Shown piece by piece: positions 16,602 to 24,470 of a stretch of 64,000 bases of DNA. Within the stretch, counting starts at the first letter, position 1, and every line of letters begins with the position of its first letter. The notes beneath the pieces are model-generated. The model was not told where the DNA came from and made no database searches. It worked only from the letters and a program-made list of their open reading frames with translations. The stretch is taken from IMG/VR virus record IMGVR_UViG_3300042482_001698, positions 19,755-83,754 of that record. The stretch is one strand, 5' to 3'. The position numbers and the translations under genes were made by a program. Origin of the DNA: a virus.

Positions 16602-17063
16602 ATGGCATTTCAGCCTATTGAAGAAAAGATTGCTGAAAGACGATTAATTACAGACTTTGCAGAAAAAATCAAAGCTAAGGTAGTTAAATTACAAGAAGAT
16701 GACGATGATGGTGAAACAGATGGTTTTATTGAATATGAAGGTAAGCCAAAAAGAGTTGAAGCAAGGCGGAAAGGATATCCTAACCATAGAGGAAGGACTT
16801 TCTTTTTTAGTAAAGGTTGGGAAACTAATTTTTTAATTAATGATGGTGGAATATTTCTTAATGAATTGACTATAAGAAAAAGCAAAGATAAGGGTTTTAT
16901 TTTTGTGGTTGATATTATGGGAGATAAAAGGGCTGCTGTTATAAATTCATCAAGGGTCGATGAATTGTTGAAACAGCCTCGTAGGGAAATGAAAAGCACA
17001 AATAGTGGGGTAATGCAATCTGTGAAAACAGTGCCATTAGCTTGGTTCAAGCTTAAATTTTAG
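16602..17063 (+). CDS. Hypothetical protein
   Basis: A 153-residue soluble protein. An acidic stretch (QEDDDDGETD at about 31-40) is followed by a basic region (KPKRVEARRKGYPNHRGR) and a beta-rich half. AAGGAG lies upstream of ATG 16602, and this is chosen over an in-frame start at 16572. No family is recognised. A degenerate CGTTGACAGAT lies in the leader. Confidence 0.65.
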   Translation: MAFQPIEEKIAERRLITDFAEKIKAKVVKLQEDDDDGETDGFIEYEGKPKRVEARRKGYPNHRGRTFFFSKGWETNFLINDGGIFLNELTIRKSKDKGFIFVVDIMGDKRAAVINSSRVDELLKQPRREMKSTNSGVMQSVKTVPLAWFKLKF

Positions 17064-17090
17064 ACTGTTTCAAATGCATATTGAGGTTTC

Positions 17091-17786
17091 ATGATGTTGC
17101 ATCCGTTTTTTTCATACTTTGGCTCAAAATATAGAATGGCAAAACATTATCCAAAGCCATTATATGATATTGTCATTGAGCCATTTGCTGGCGCTGCTGG
17201 ATATTCTTTATTATACCCAGAAAAAAAAATAATCTTATATGATAATTACGAACCAATAGTTGAGCTATGGGACTATTTAATTAAAGTAAAAAAGGAGGAA
17301 ATACTAAGTCTTCCTCTTGACAATAATGGTCACCAGTTTTCTAAAGAGTATCCCGTTTCTGATTGCAATATTGCAGCAGAAGCCAAGCTCTTAATTGGCT
17401 TTTGGCTAACAGAATCTCAAACTTCTTCTTCTCGTTATCCTTTGTCAAAGTCAAGAGGCGGTAATTGGACGGAACGCAAAAGAAATATGATTGCAAATCA
17501 AGTTAATTGCATAAAACACTGGGAAGTAAAAAATAAGTCTTATGATGAAATAGATTTCAACCAAAAATGCACTTGGTTTATTGATCCTCCATATTCACAG
17601 GCTGGTAAACGATACAGAAACAATAACATAAATTATGAACAACTTGCTTCGTGGTGCAAAGAAAGACATGGACAAACAATTGTGTGTGAACAAAGTGGAG
17701 CCAACTGGTTGGAGTTTTCTACTTTTCAAAAAACTTCTAATGCCAGTAACAAAAAATATGAAGAAGTCATATGGACCAATTTGTGA
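17091..17786 (+). CDS. D12-class (Dam-like) adenine-N6 DNA methyltransferase
   Basis: A 231-residue enzyme that should transfer methyl from SAM to N6 of adenine. It has FSYFGSKYRMA at the N-terminus, EPFAGAAGYS (30-39, SAM-binding motif I) and IDPPYSQAGKRY (catalytic DPPY at 165-168). It is a little shorter than Dam (about 270 residues), with a reduced target domain. A second ATG follows the first directly. No endonuclease partner is adjacent, so it probably protects or marks phage DNA. Confidence 0.88.
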   Translation: MMLHPFFSYFGSKYRMAKHYPKPLYDIVIEPFAGAAGYSLLYPEKKIILYDNYEPIVELWDYLIKVKKEEILSLPLDNNGHQFSKEYPVSDCNIAAEAKLLIGFWLTESQTSSSRYPLSKSRGGNWTERKRNMIANQVNCIKHWEVKNKSYDEIDFNQKCTWFIDPPYSQAGKRYRNNNINYEQLASWCKERHGQTIVCEQSGANWLEFSTFQKTSNASNKKYEEVIWTNL

Positions 17787-17832
17787 GAATCATAGTCAAA
17801 TTAAATTCTGTTAAAAATTTATTTGATTCTTG

Positions 17833-17857
17833 AAAAAAATTTTCCTCCGTTGACGGG
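17833..17857 (+). repeat. Dispersed leader element, copy 2
   Basis: AAAAAAATTTTCCTCCGTTGACGGG. It shares CTCCGTTGACGG with the other copies but the outer stem is weaker. It lies 47 nt before the intron-containing tRNA. Confidence 0.5.
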
Positions 17858-17864
17858 ATTGTTC

Positions 17865-17892
17865 TTGTATTTTTTTTTATTATGTGTATTAT
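17865..17892 (+). promoter_or_regulatory. Possible promoter of tRNA-Ile
   Basis: TTGTAT (17865-17870) and TATTAT (17887-17892) with a 16-nt spacer, 12 nt before the tRNA. Confidence 0.4.
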
Positions 17893-17903
17893 TAAATTGT
17901 TAA

Positions 17904-18225
17904 GGGCCTCTAGCTCAACTGGTTAGAGCAAACGACTTAGAAAGGAAGGCAACCTAAACAAGTTAAATCTTGCATGGTTGACTTCTATAGGGTTGCTAAT
18001 TGTTTTCATATAATTATGTGGAAGCTATTAGTAGAATCTGTCAAATTCGGTGAACCCTGTAAAATGGGAATACCGAGCCAAGCCTGAGAAATCGGGAAGG
18101 TGTAGAGACTAGACGGCAGACCCGAAAGGGAAGGTATAGTCCAGACCACAAACCCGAAAGGGGCAACGAAAGTTGTAGTGGTAAGCATAATCGTTCGGTT
18201 CTGAGTTCAAGTCTCAGGAGGCCCA
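17904..18225 (+). tRNA. tRNA-Ile(CAU) interrupted by a group I intron
   Basis: The 5' exon (17904-17937) has acceptor GGGCCTC, D arm GCTC-AACTGGTTA-GAGC, anticodon strand AACGA and C32-U33. The 3' exon (18186-18225) begins CATAA, then TCGTT, T arm CTGAG-TTCAAGT-CTCAG, acceptor GAGGCCC and A73. All stems pair perfectly once the 248-nt insert is removed, giving loop CTCATAA. The exons closely match the bacterial minor tRNA-Ile(CAU), whose C34 is changed to lysidine by TilS so that it reads AUA. No tilS is seen here, so the host must supply it. CCA is not encoded. Confidence 0.92.
17938..18185 (+). ncRNA. Group I self-splicing intron (248 nt, no endonuclease)
   Basis: It is inserted between U33 and C34 of the anticodon loop. 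The upstream exon ends in U and the intron ends in G, as group I chemistry needs. A guide GGTTG (17976-17980) can pair with exon CGACT with the U-G pair at the splice site. The core shows GACTA (18107-18111) paired with TAGTC (18137-18141) as P7, CCC-GAAA-GGG (18121-18130) as P8 and CCC-GAAA-GGG (18153-18162) in P9. It encodes no protein. Phage tRNA introns of this class are rare; similar insertions are known in bacterial tRNA genes. Confidence 0.88.
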
Positions 18226-18237
18226 TTTCAGAATTTT

Positions 18238-18254
18238 GTCCGTCAACAGAGGAC
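18238..18254 (-). repeat. Dispersed leader element, inverted copy
   Basis: On the minus strand it reads TTGTCCTCTGTTGACGGAC, matching copy 1 at 16229 over GTCCTCTGTTGACGGAC. It lies between the tRNA and the methylase at 18283. Confidence 0.6.
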
Positions 18255-18282
18255 AAACTGAAAGGATTAAGGAAGGACAAGA

Positions 18283-19107
18283 ATGAAGTACCCAGAGGAC
18301 TTTCTAAACAAAATCATCCACGGCGACTGCTTGGATTTGATGCAGACGATGCCAGAAAACTGCATTGATCTGATAGTTACCAGCCCACCGTATAACATCG
18401 GCAAGCCGTATTCTGGGTACAACGATAGTCTGGATTTTGCCGACTACCACCAATGGCTCAGGAAGATGTGCCATGCGATGTACAGGGTCATCAAGCCCAA
18501 CAGCAACATCTTCGTGAACATCTGTGACGTTGGCATTTCCAACAAAGATGCGAAAGGCGAGCATAGGATTGGCGAGCGGGGAAACTTTTACGTTGTTCCC
18601 AATCACACGGTTGTCATCGGTGAAATGATTGCTTTGGGCGGTCAGTACCTCAATCCGATCATCTGGAAGAAGCCAAGTAACCACAACGCTCAGTTTGGTG
18701 CGAATGCTCGGTTCTGTGGTACTTATCCATATCCCAAGAACTGCCATGTCCCATCGGAGATAGAGTACATTCTGCATTTCCGAAAGAACGGCTTGTACGA
18801 GAAGGTTGACAAACAAAAGAAGGAGCAGAGCAAAATTACCAAGGAACGGTGGATGCAGTTGTCGGGGCAGATTTGGGAGTTCAACGGAGTCGTCGGAAGT
18901 AAGGGCCATCCCGCACAGTTTCCGATGGAACTACCACTTCGTTGTATTGAGGGTTGGAGTTTCATTGAAGATGTAGTCCTTGATCCGTTTTTGGGTGTGG
19001 GGACGACTGCTTTGGCTTGCAAAAAGATGAACAGGCAATACATCGGCATGGATATTTCCAAAGAGTATTGCGATATGGCGATCAAGCATTTGGAAGAGGC
19101 TGTATGA
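18283..19107 (+). CDS. Beta-class DNA N4-cytosine/N6-adenine methyltransferase
   Basis: A 274-residue enzyme with catalytic TSPPYN (33-38) near the N-terminus and SAM-binding DPFLGVGTT (234-242) near the C-terminus, followed by YIGMDISKEYC. The motif order IV-then-I marks the beta class (DpnA/CcrM/N4 group). GGAAGGA lies 7 nt before the ATG. Base and codon use is visibly richer in G and C than in neighbouring genes, which suggests recent acquisition. The end overlaps a truncated ORF as ATGA. It is the intact counterpart of the deleted methylase at 12558. Confidence 0.9.
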   Translation: MKYPEDFLNKIIHGDCLDLMQTMPENCIDLIVTSPPYNIGKPYSGYNDSLDFADYHQWLRKMCHAMYRVIKPNSNIFVNICDVGISNKDAKGEHRIGERGNFYVVPNHTVVIGEMIALGGQYLNPIIWKKPSNHNAQFGANARFCGTYPYPKNCHVPSEIEYILHFRKNGLYEKVDKQKKEQSKITKERWMQLSGQIWEFNGVVGSKGHPAQFPMELPLRCIEGWSFIEDVVLDPFLGVGTTALACKKMNRQYIGMDISKEYCDMAIKHLEEAV

Positions 19108-19178
19108 TACAGGTCATTCACGGCGAGATTTGGGGTGAAGCCTTCCTGCAAGAACTGCTCGCAGGGAGCAAAACTTAG
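19104..19178 (+). pseudogene. Truncated ORF fused to the methylase cassette
   Basis: A 24-codon ORF starts in an ATGA overlap with the methylase stop and has the same GC-rich codon use. The tight coupling suggests it is the start of a former second gene of the acquired cassette (for example a partner nuclease), cut off after 24 codons. Its identity cannot be read. Confidence 0.35.
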
Positions 19179-19212
19179 GTTTGTAGCCCTTGAAAGAGGG
19201 CGATTTTGGAGT

Positions 19213-19233
19213 CCCATGATTTTCATGGGTTTT
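19213..19233 (+). terminator. Hairpin terminator before the AAA gene
   Basis: CCCATGA (19213-19219) and TCATGGG (19223-19229) pair around TTT and are followed by TTTT. It ends 8 nt before the ATG at 19241 and could act as terminator or attenuator. Confidence 0.5.
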
Positions 19234-19240
19234 AGAAAGC

Positions 19241-20419
19241 ATGATGTTTTCCACTATTTTAACTTTGGCTGCATCTTTTTTAGGAATATGGGCTTTCTGT
19301 AAGTATGTTGTTTTCATTGAAATGAGAGTAGACGGTAACACGTTCAAGACTCTTTATGATTATTTTAAGGATGAAAATAAATTTGTTTTGTATGAGGAAT
19401 TTACTTCAGAAGCACAATATCCTGTTTTCTATTCTGTTTTCTGTTTGCCCAAGTCAGTTCCATTTTTTTTCTTGACTCGTAATGAGCGTCTATTTCAAGC
19501 AGGTTGGCAGAGCAAAGACTATTTAACGGTGATCACTTGTTTAAGGTGGGATTATAATAGATTCAAGAATTTTTTAAATGTTGGTTTGAAAGATGCCAGC
19601 TTCAAAATAAGTGGTGTTCCAATTCGATTGTTGTTGCCTTTTGGAACTGATAAGATTGGTTCTCTGAAAATAAGAATGAATGAACCAATGATAGATCCTG
19701 TTTTATGGCGGGACTTCGACAATGAAGTTGGTGAAATGCTTGCTGGCAAGAGGATGAAGACAAGCGCACTTCTTCATGGTTTGCCGGGAACTGGTAAAAC
19801 ATCTTTAGTCAAATATTTGTCAACGAAATATGATTTGCCAATTATGATTTTTACTTTGAATCCAGAGTGGAACAACCATGACCTTTTGTTTATGTTTTCA
19901 AACATTCCATCAAAATGCATAGTTCTTATGGAAGATTTTGATAATTATTTTAATAAAAGACAATGCACTATGGGTAATGACAGGAATTATATTAAATTTA
20001 CTTTTGATATAATTCTTAATGGTTTAGATGGCGTTTATAACACTTATGATAAAGTCGTTTTCATTATGACTGTTAATGATATCGATAAGGTTGATGATGC
20101 TTTGAAGAATAGACCGAGTCGTTTCAAATTCGTCAAGCATTTTGACAATCCATCTTTTGAGGCTAGGGACAGGATATTGGGAAGAGATTGGGCTGATTTG
20201 ACAGCAGGAATGAATTTGGATCAAATCTATCGGATTAAGGAATACCAAGATCAAGGACTGACTTTCAAAGAAGTTATGCTGAAATTAGGAAAAAATATTG
20301 ATTGTACGCAAATCAATAGAATTGCTGAAAACATTTATCGGCGTAGAATGGCGTTTAATTTGCCCGGAAACGACAGAGAAGATTGGTTTGCTGCCGAGAA
20401 TATAATCACATCAAAGTAA
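19241..20419 (+). CDS. BCS1-like membrane-anchored AAA ATPase
   Basis: A 392-residue protein. One N-terminal membrane helix (about 3-24) is followed by a beta-rich region and an AAA module with Walker A GLPGTGKTS (180-188), Walker B IVLMEDFDNY (227-236), sensor TVND (277-280) and arginine finger RPSR (291-294). The order TM, beta domain, AAA is that of BCS1-type ATPases, which in mitochondria translocate a folded protein; bacterial and phage versions have unknown substrates. The last 14 nt overlap the convergent methyltransferase gene. Confidence 0.8.
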   Translation: MMFSTILTLAASFLGIWAFCKYVVFIEMRVDGNTFKTLYDYFKDENKFVLYEEFTSEAQYPVFYSVFCLPKSVPFFFLTRNERLFQAGWQSKDYLTVITCLRWDYNRFKNFLNVGLKDASFKISGVPIRLLLPFGTDKIGSLKIRMNEPMIDPVLWRDFDNEVGEMLAGKRMKTSALLHGLPGTGKTSLVKYLSTKYDLPIMIFTLNPEWNNHDLLFMFSNIPSKCIVLMEDFDNYFNKRQCTMGNDRNYIKFTFDIILNGLDGVYNTYDKVVFIMTVNDIDKVDDALKNRPSRFKFVKHFDNPSFEARDRILGRDWADLTAGMNLDQIYRIKEYQDQGLTFKEVMLKLGKNIDCTQINRIAENIYRRRMAFNLPGNDREDWFAAENIITSK

Positions 20420-21353
20420 AATCTACATATTCTATTTCCATTATTTCTCTTGGAAATTTCTTACCGTTTGCTAAATCTTGATCATCACTTTTTTGCCATT
20501 TTTCTTTAATGCGGCGAAGAATTCTTGGGTTATGTGCGAAGAATAATTCCACATCATGTTTGATGATATTTTCACGCATGATTGTTAGGCCAACGCTTTG
20601 AAACATTTTTTTATAACTTTTTATTGGATTTAGAAATGCTTGTGTTTTCAATGATTTTATTCCCATTTCGTATAATTCATTTTCTGTAAAAACGAGATGT
20701 ATAAATGCTTTGTTTAGTGTTGTGTGAGTGTGGCATCCATGTCTGCTCGTCCATGGATGGCAGCGGATGAATATTCGACCAGCCTCTGATTTTATTTCAT
20801 TTATTTTTTTGAGTGAATTTTCAAAATCTTGTGCATGATCTAAAACATCATTTATCACAATCACGTCATATGGACCATTTTCTATAATTTCTGACCATTT
20901 GGTTGTATAGATTAGATTGGGGTCTTTTTTAAAATTGGTCCATTTTTTTTCTTCAATATCATATCCAACAACTTTTTTAGTTCCGAATAGATTATTAGCA
21001 ACATAACAGAGATGGCCTTCTCCGCAGCCAAAATCTAAAACTTTTTTATCTGTTATGTCAGTTGTGACTAATGAGTTTAATATTGCTGCTGCCTTGTGTA
21101 ATTTTTCTTCATCATTGTCTCCAACAATTTCTGATTCATCAATTGCTTCGGGCCATGCGCCAGTTTTTGATAAAATTCTCAGTTCTGTTAATTCTCGAAG
21201 TTTTTCATCATTCGATTCTGGTTCGGCGATCAAAGCATTTTCTTGTTCAAGAAATCGATTCATAAAAACCAACATATTTTCAAGTGTGCTTATGAATTGC
21301 TTAACATTTTTTATTTCCATTGATACCTTTTGATTTGTTGGATTATTTTTCAT
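20406..21353 (-). CDS. Class I SAM-dependent methyltransferase
   Basis: A 315-residue protein. Residues 1-95 are helical with a Glu/Asn-rich coiled-coil-like segment. A Rossmann methyltransferase follows, with motif I VLDFGCGEGHL, motif II VVGYDIEEKK and motif IV YDVIVINDVLDH, then RIFIRCHPW. The C-terminal part has a HDVELFFAHNPRIL segment. The substrate is unknown, but the LDHAQ...F...RIFIRCHPWTSRHG pattern is of the small-molecule or protein-modifying kind rather than DNA methylase. Convergent with the AAA gene. Confidence 0.8.
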   Translation of the reverse strand: MKNNPTNQKVSMEIKNVKQFISTLENMLVFMNRFLEQENALIAEPESNDEKLRELTELRILSKTGAWPEAIDESEIVGDNDEEKLHKAAAILNSLVTTDITDKKVLDFGCGEGHLCYVANNLFGTKKVVGYDIEEKKWTNFKKDPNLIYTTKWSEIIENGPYDVIVINDVLDHAQDFENSLKKINEIKSEAGRIFIRCHPWTSRHGCHTHTTLNKAFIHLVFTENELYEMGIKSLKTQAFLNPIKSYKKMFQSVGLTIMRENIIKHDVELFFAHNPRILRRIKEKWQKSDDQDLANGKKFPREIMEIEYVDFTLM

Positions 21354-21400
21354 GATTTACACTCATATAGAAGTGATATAATTAATTTTATATAATATTT

Positions 21401-21406
21401 TATAAT
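21401..21406 (+). promoter_or_regulatory. -10 box close to a start codon
   Basis: TATAAT ends 9 nt before the ATG at 21416; a second TATAAT lies at 21391-21396. No -35 and no Shine-Dalgarno are visible. Confidence 0.4.
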
Positions 21407-21415
21407 TGGCAAATC

Positions 21416-21682
21416 ATGAAAAAAATTGAATTAATGAAAATTTATAGTGAAGATTTTCAAAAAGAAGTCACAATGGTTTCTGTTGATGGAGAGGTTTTTG
21501 ATTGGGGTATAGACCCTAATGCATTAGTTCAAGCGAAAGCAACTATTTCTAATCATAATGAATTATCTGAGTCTATAGTTTTATCTATGATAGATCATTT
21601 TCTTGAATGTTTTTCAGAATTTATTGGAAGAGATATAAATCTTGAAGAATTCAATAATGCTGTGAGAGAGGGAAAATTATAA
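21416..21682 (+). CDS. Small hypothetical protein
   Basis: An 88-residue acidic protein with two predicted helices (about 42-65 and 74-86). No family is recognised. It shares one base with the next gene (TAATG), so it is the first gene of the SET/vWA/glycosyltransferase operon. Confidence 0.6.
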   Translation: MKKIELMKIYSEDFQKEVTMVSVDGEVFDWGIDPNALVQAKATISNHNELSESIVLSMIDHFLECFSEFIGRDINLEEFNNAVREGKL

Positions 21683-22215
21683 TGATTATTTTTGAAGAAA
21701 ATGACGATAGATTTTACATCAAGGAATCAACCATAAAGACGGCGGGGAAAGGTCTTTTTGCTAAAAGAAAAATTGAAAAAGATGAATATTTGCCAATTAG
21801 TGGCATTATGGTCAAAAGAAATTCTATTGCTGATGAATGCACATATTTTTTCAATTCATATAAATTCGCAGCTAATATGAAGAAAAAAGGTGATTTGGTT
21901 GATATTGGAGAATATGTTATTGTTCCTCTTGGCTATGCTGGAATTGTCAATCATATTGACAGTTTAACATTACAAGGTGTTGAAATTCGTTATTGTGGTG
22001 ATCAATATCCGCAGAAAACTCCACATGCTGGCAAAGCTGTTTATTGGTTTTTACGAGACATTGAAAAGGATGAGGAAATATTTGGTAATTATGGACAAGG
22101 ATGGAATAATGTTTTAGATTGGGTTAATGAAGTTCACAATAAAACTGGCTATGCTAAAAAGTCTTGGCAAGAATTTTTAGATTTTGATTTGTACAATATG
22201 AAAGAATTAATTTAG
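21682..22215 (+). CDS. SET-domain protein
   Basis: A 177-residue protein with the SET fold: KTAGKGLFAKRKIEKDEYL (about 14-32), a central GYAGIVNHIDS (the NH of the active-site knot) and RDIEKDEEIFGNYG at the end. SET proteins methylate lysines; viral members that modify host chromatin-like or other proteins are known. No pre- or post-SET zinc clusters are present. It overlaps the upstream gene and is followed after 15 nt by a vWA-like gene. Confidence 0.78.
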   Translation: MIIFEENDDRFYIKESTIKTAGKGLFAKRKIEKDEYLPISGIMVKRNSIADECTYFFNSYKFAANMKKKGDLVDIGEYVIVPLGYAGIVNHIDSLTLQGVEIRYCGDQYPQKTPHAGKAVYWFLRDIEKDEEIFGNYGQGWNNVLDWVNEVHNKTGYAKKSWQEFLDFDLYNMKELI

Positions 22216-22230
22216 CTTAAGGCAAAATTT

Positions 22231-22752
22231 ATGGAAACATTTGATTTTGGGAAAACAAAGCTTATTGCTTTGGTTTTTGATTTATCTATAGCTCATGATA
22301 AAAAAGGGCGAAGAATTATCGATGGAATCAAAAGTCAAATTGTTAAAAAAATATCAAAAAGCAATGAAGAGGTTTTATTTTTTTTGAATAAAATACCAAA
22401 ACATTGTGGGGAAAGTGTTCAAGAAGTTGCTTCATATCAAGATCCAATTGATTTTAATATTGGTGAAACTGTTAAGAAAATAACTAAAATTATTGGAGAA
22501 ACATCTGAAGATAAAGAAAAGTATGTTTTATTTATTACTGATCGATTTAAGGATAAATTCAAAGGTCACTACAAGTCAATTTTTAATTTGAAGAAATATA
22601 AAAATTATGATTTTACCATTTCATTTGTCGGTTTTGGTAAAAACTATGACCGTTCAATTTTAGAATCATTAGTATTAGAATGTGAAGGAAATTTTCAACA
22701 TATTGATTTAGCAGAAGATTTGTCTTTTATTTTTGAAAAGATGGGAGTTTAA
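22231..22752 (+). CDS. Possible von Willebrand A-like protein
   Basis: A 173-residue alpha/beta protein. The strand-helix order (KLIALVFDLSIAHDKKG, EEVLFFLNKI, KYVLFITDRF, FTISFVGFGKNYD, IDLAEDLSFIFEK) fits a vWA fold. The metal-site DxSxS is altered to DLSIAH, so metal binding is doubtful. The next start, GTG, directly follows its TAA stop. It would act in protein-protein contacts. Confidence 0.5.
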   Translation: METFDFGKTKLIALVFDLSIAHDKKGRRIIDGIKSQIVKKISKSNEEVLFFLNKIPKHCGESVQEVASYQDPIDFNIGETVKKITKIIGETSEDKEKYVLFITDRFKDKFKGHYKSIFNLKKYKNYDFTISFVGFGKNYDRSILESLVLECEGNFQHIDLAEDLSFIFEKMGV

Positions 22753-23538
22753 GTGGTAGATAAAATTTTTGTTGGTAAGCCGATTGAAAATAAACCGTTT
22801 TACATGTCGCCAGTTGAAATAATTATTCCTTTTCACAATGAGCAATCAAAAGTAATTGACCTTATTAATGATATATTTATTACTGTGCAAAAGAACATGT
22901 ATGTTATTACGCTTGTTGATGATGGTTCGGATAATAAGAATTTTTTAAAACAATTGCGAGAAAAAAAGGTTGAGGGTCTTCGTTTTTTGAGTCATGATAA
23001 ATGCAAGGGTTTTGGAGCATCTGTAAATACTGCTTTGAGAAATCCTCACAATAAAAACATTCCCTTTGTTGTTATTATGCATTCTGACGTTAGAGTCAAA
23101 GATAACAACTGGTTGTTTAATCTTGGCCAAACACTTGTTTCAATGAAAAATAACGGCGTGAAAATGATTTCATCTTTGACAGATAATCCTATGGCTGATG
23201 TCGCAGCGTTATGTGGCGAAAAAGGTGTTGTGAAAAATGATGTTGTTTTGTCAAATGGTTATTTGCCTATGTATTGTGTTATTGCAAATAGAGAATTATT
23301 TAACAGAATCGGTTTTCTAAAAGAATTTCCATATGCTGGAACAGAAGCAGAAGAATTTGCCTACAGAATGCGATCCAAGGGGTTTAAACAAGGAGTTTGC
23401 GGCAGTAGTTGGGTTCATCACATTGGCGGCGCAACATTGAAACAATATGAAAATGATAAGAAAGTTAACAAAATATTGCGAAATACATATGAAGAGTATT
23501 TGCTGACACACAAAAACACAAACGATAATAATATATAA
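22753..23538 (+). CDS. Family 2 glycosyltransferase
   Basis: A 261-residue GT-A enzyme: EIIIPFHNEQ (22-31), LVDDGSDN (55-62), a GFGASVNTALRN donor-site helix, VIMHSDVRV (the D-x-D region as HSD) and GTEAEEFAYRMRSKGFK with SSWVHHIGG. It should move a sugar from a nucleotide donor to an unknown acceptor, perhaps DNA, a virion protein or host surface. GTG start directly after the previous stop; fourth and last gene of this operon. Confidence 0.85.
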   Translation: MVDKIFVGKPIENKPFYMSPVEIIIPFHNEQSKVIDLINDIFITVQKNMYVITLVDDGSDNKNFLKQLREKKVEGLRFLSHDKCKGFGASVNTALRNPHNKNIPFVVIMHSDVRVKDNNWLFNLGQTLVSMKNNGVKMISSLTDNPMADVAALCGEKGVVKNDVVLSNGYLPMYCVIANRELFNRIGFLKEFPYAGTEAEEFAYRMRSKGFKQGVCGSSWVHHIGGATLKQYENDKKVNKILRNTYEEYLLTHKNTNDNNI

Positions 23539-23542
23539 TGTA
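23532..23542 (+). promoter_or_regulatory. TATATAATGTA box
   Basis: TATATAATGTA overlaps the stop of the glycosyltransferase and lies 19 nt before the small Cys-rich gene at 23562. No -35 is visible. Confidence 0.45.
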
Positions 23543-23561
23543 TCTTACATAGGAGGTTTTC

Positions 23562-23717
23562 ATGCGTTGCAAAAAAGAAGACAACACTTATACCACTACG
23601 ACTTGGAAATACTACACTGCTCAGTGTACTAGAAATCAACAGGCTCTTGGCATTTGTTCAGGAGTTTCTGGCGCATGGGTTGCAGCGACCGTCGTCTGTA
23701 GCTTAAGGCTTTTTTGA
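23562..23717 (+). CDS. Small cysteine-containing protein (51 aa)
   Basis: Starts at an ATG 5 nt after a perfect AGGAGG (23551-23556), among the strongest ribosome binding sites in the window. The peptide starts MRCKKEDNTYTTTTW, has four Cys residues and ends in a short hydrophobic stretch (SGVSGAWVAATVVCSLRLF). The -10 box upstream and terminator downstream make it a stand-alone transcript. Function unknown; strong expression is expected. Confidence 0.65.
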   Translation: MRCKKEDNTYTTTTWKYYTAQCTRNQQALGICSGVSGAWVAATVVCSLRLF

Positions 23718-23743
23718 TTGATTTTAAAATAATTTTTTAAACG

Positions 23744-23774
23744 ATGACTGGCTTTATGCCAGTCATTTTTTTTT
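23744..23774 (+). terminator. Intrinsic terminator
   Basis: ATGACTGGC (23744-23752) pairs with GCCAGTCAT (23758-23766) around TTTAT, followed by eight T residues. Confidence 0.9.
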
Positions 23775-23777
23775 GTC

Positions 23778-23806
23778 TTGACAATTAATTTAAATATTTG
23801 TAATAT
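23778..23806 (+). promoter_or_regulatory. Sigma70-like promoter for the SprT-like gene
   Basis: TTGACA (23778-23783), a 17-nt spacer and TAATAT (23801-23806), directly after a terminator. It rules out the in-frame TTG at 23778 as a start codon. Confidence 0.65.
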
Positions 23807-23831
23807 AAAAAAATCAACACGGAGAAGACTT

Positions 23832-24470
23832 GTGATTGACCTGATTAAGAAAATTTTTGCCGATCTAAATCAATTTTGTTTTTCAAATAAAATTATAATG
23901 CCTGAATTTCAATTGGACGTTGTGAGAAAATTTAATTTTCGTTGGATTAGTGATGATGAAGTTTTATGTATTGGTTCAGCGTCAATTGACATGAATAAGC
24001 GTGAAATTTGTGTGGCTATGTTGCACGAAATGATTCACATGTATAATTATTCACTTCGCATTCAAGATGTTAACGAAAATCAATATCATAACAAAAAATT
24101 TATGAATATGGCTATAAATTTGGGATTGGGAATATTTAAAGATAAAAACCAAGGATGGTCAATTACTACGCTCGATCAATCTAATGATAAAGATGTTAAG
24201 ATTGATACTGCCAAGAATAAAGAACTTATTAATTATATAGAAAAGATTAATATTGATACACACAAATTGTCTCTTGATTATAATGCTATGCGTGAATCAA
24301 TTGCTTCCTTGAAGCCTTCAAAGGTTTTCTTTTTAAAGTACGAATGTCGTTGTCCCGCTCCTTTCAACAGTATTCGTTCTGGGAGAAGGCCAGACGGTAA
24401 TAATGCTCCAGAGATTACATGTGAGCGATGCAAAAGTAAATTTACTTGTGTTTCCCCGCTTGATGATTAG
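23832..24470 (+). CDS. SprT-like zinc metalloprotease
   Basis: A 212-residue protein. HEMIH (65-69) with a downstream YHNKKF gives the HExxH...H zinc site, and the C-terminal half ends in a zinc ribbon (YECRCP ... ITCERCKSKF). This is the SprT/Spartan architecture; relatives degrade DNA-crosslinked proteins, but the phage role is unknown. GTG 23832 is chosen because GGAGAAG lies 4 nt upstream and the promoter precedes it. The last 29 nt overlap the convergent MscL-like gene. Confidence 0.85.
   Translation: MIDLIKKIFADLNQFCFSNKIIMPEFQLDVVRKFNFRWISDDEVLCIGSASIDMNKREICVAMLHEMIHMYNYSLRIQDVNENQYHNKKFMNMAINLGLGIFKDKNQGWSITTLDQSNDKDVKIDTAKNKELINYIEKINIDTHKLSLDYNAMRESIASLKPSKVFFLKYECRCPAPFNSIRSGRRPDGNNAPEITCERCKSKFTCVSPLDD

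Noticed and set aside
17938-18185. Homing endonuclease in the intron
   Set aside because: No open frame of useful length exists in either strand; the 60-79 residue minus-strand frames cross the structured core.
18304-19226. Two long minus-strand ORFs over the methylase
   Set aside because: They lie opposite a complete methylase with conserved motifs and have no ribosome binding sites; the GC-rich sequence leaves chance frames open.
23778-23831. N-terminal extension of the SprT-like protein from TTG 23778
   Set aside because: That TTG is the -35 of a good promoter directly after a terminator; GTG 23832 has a proper ribosome binding site.
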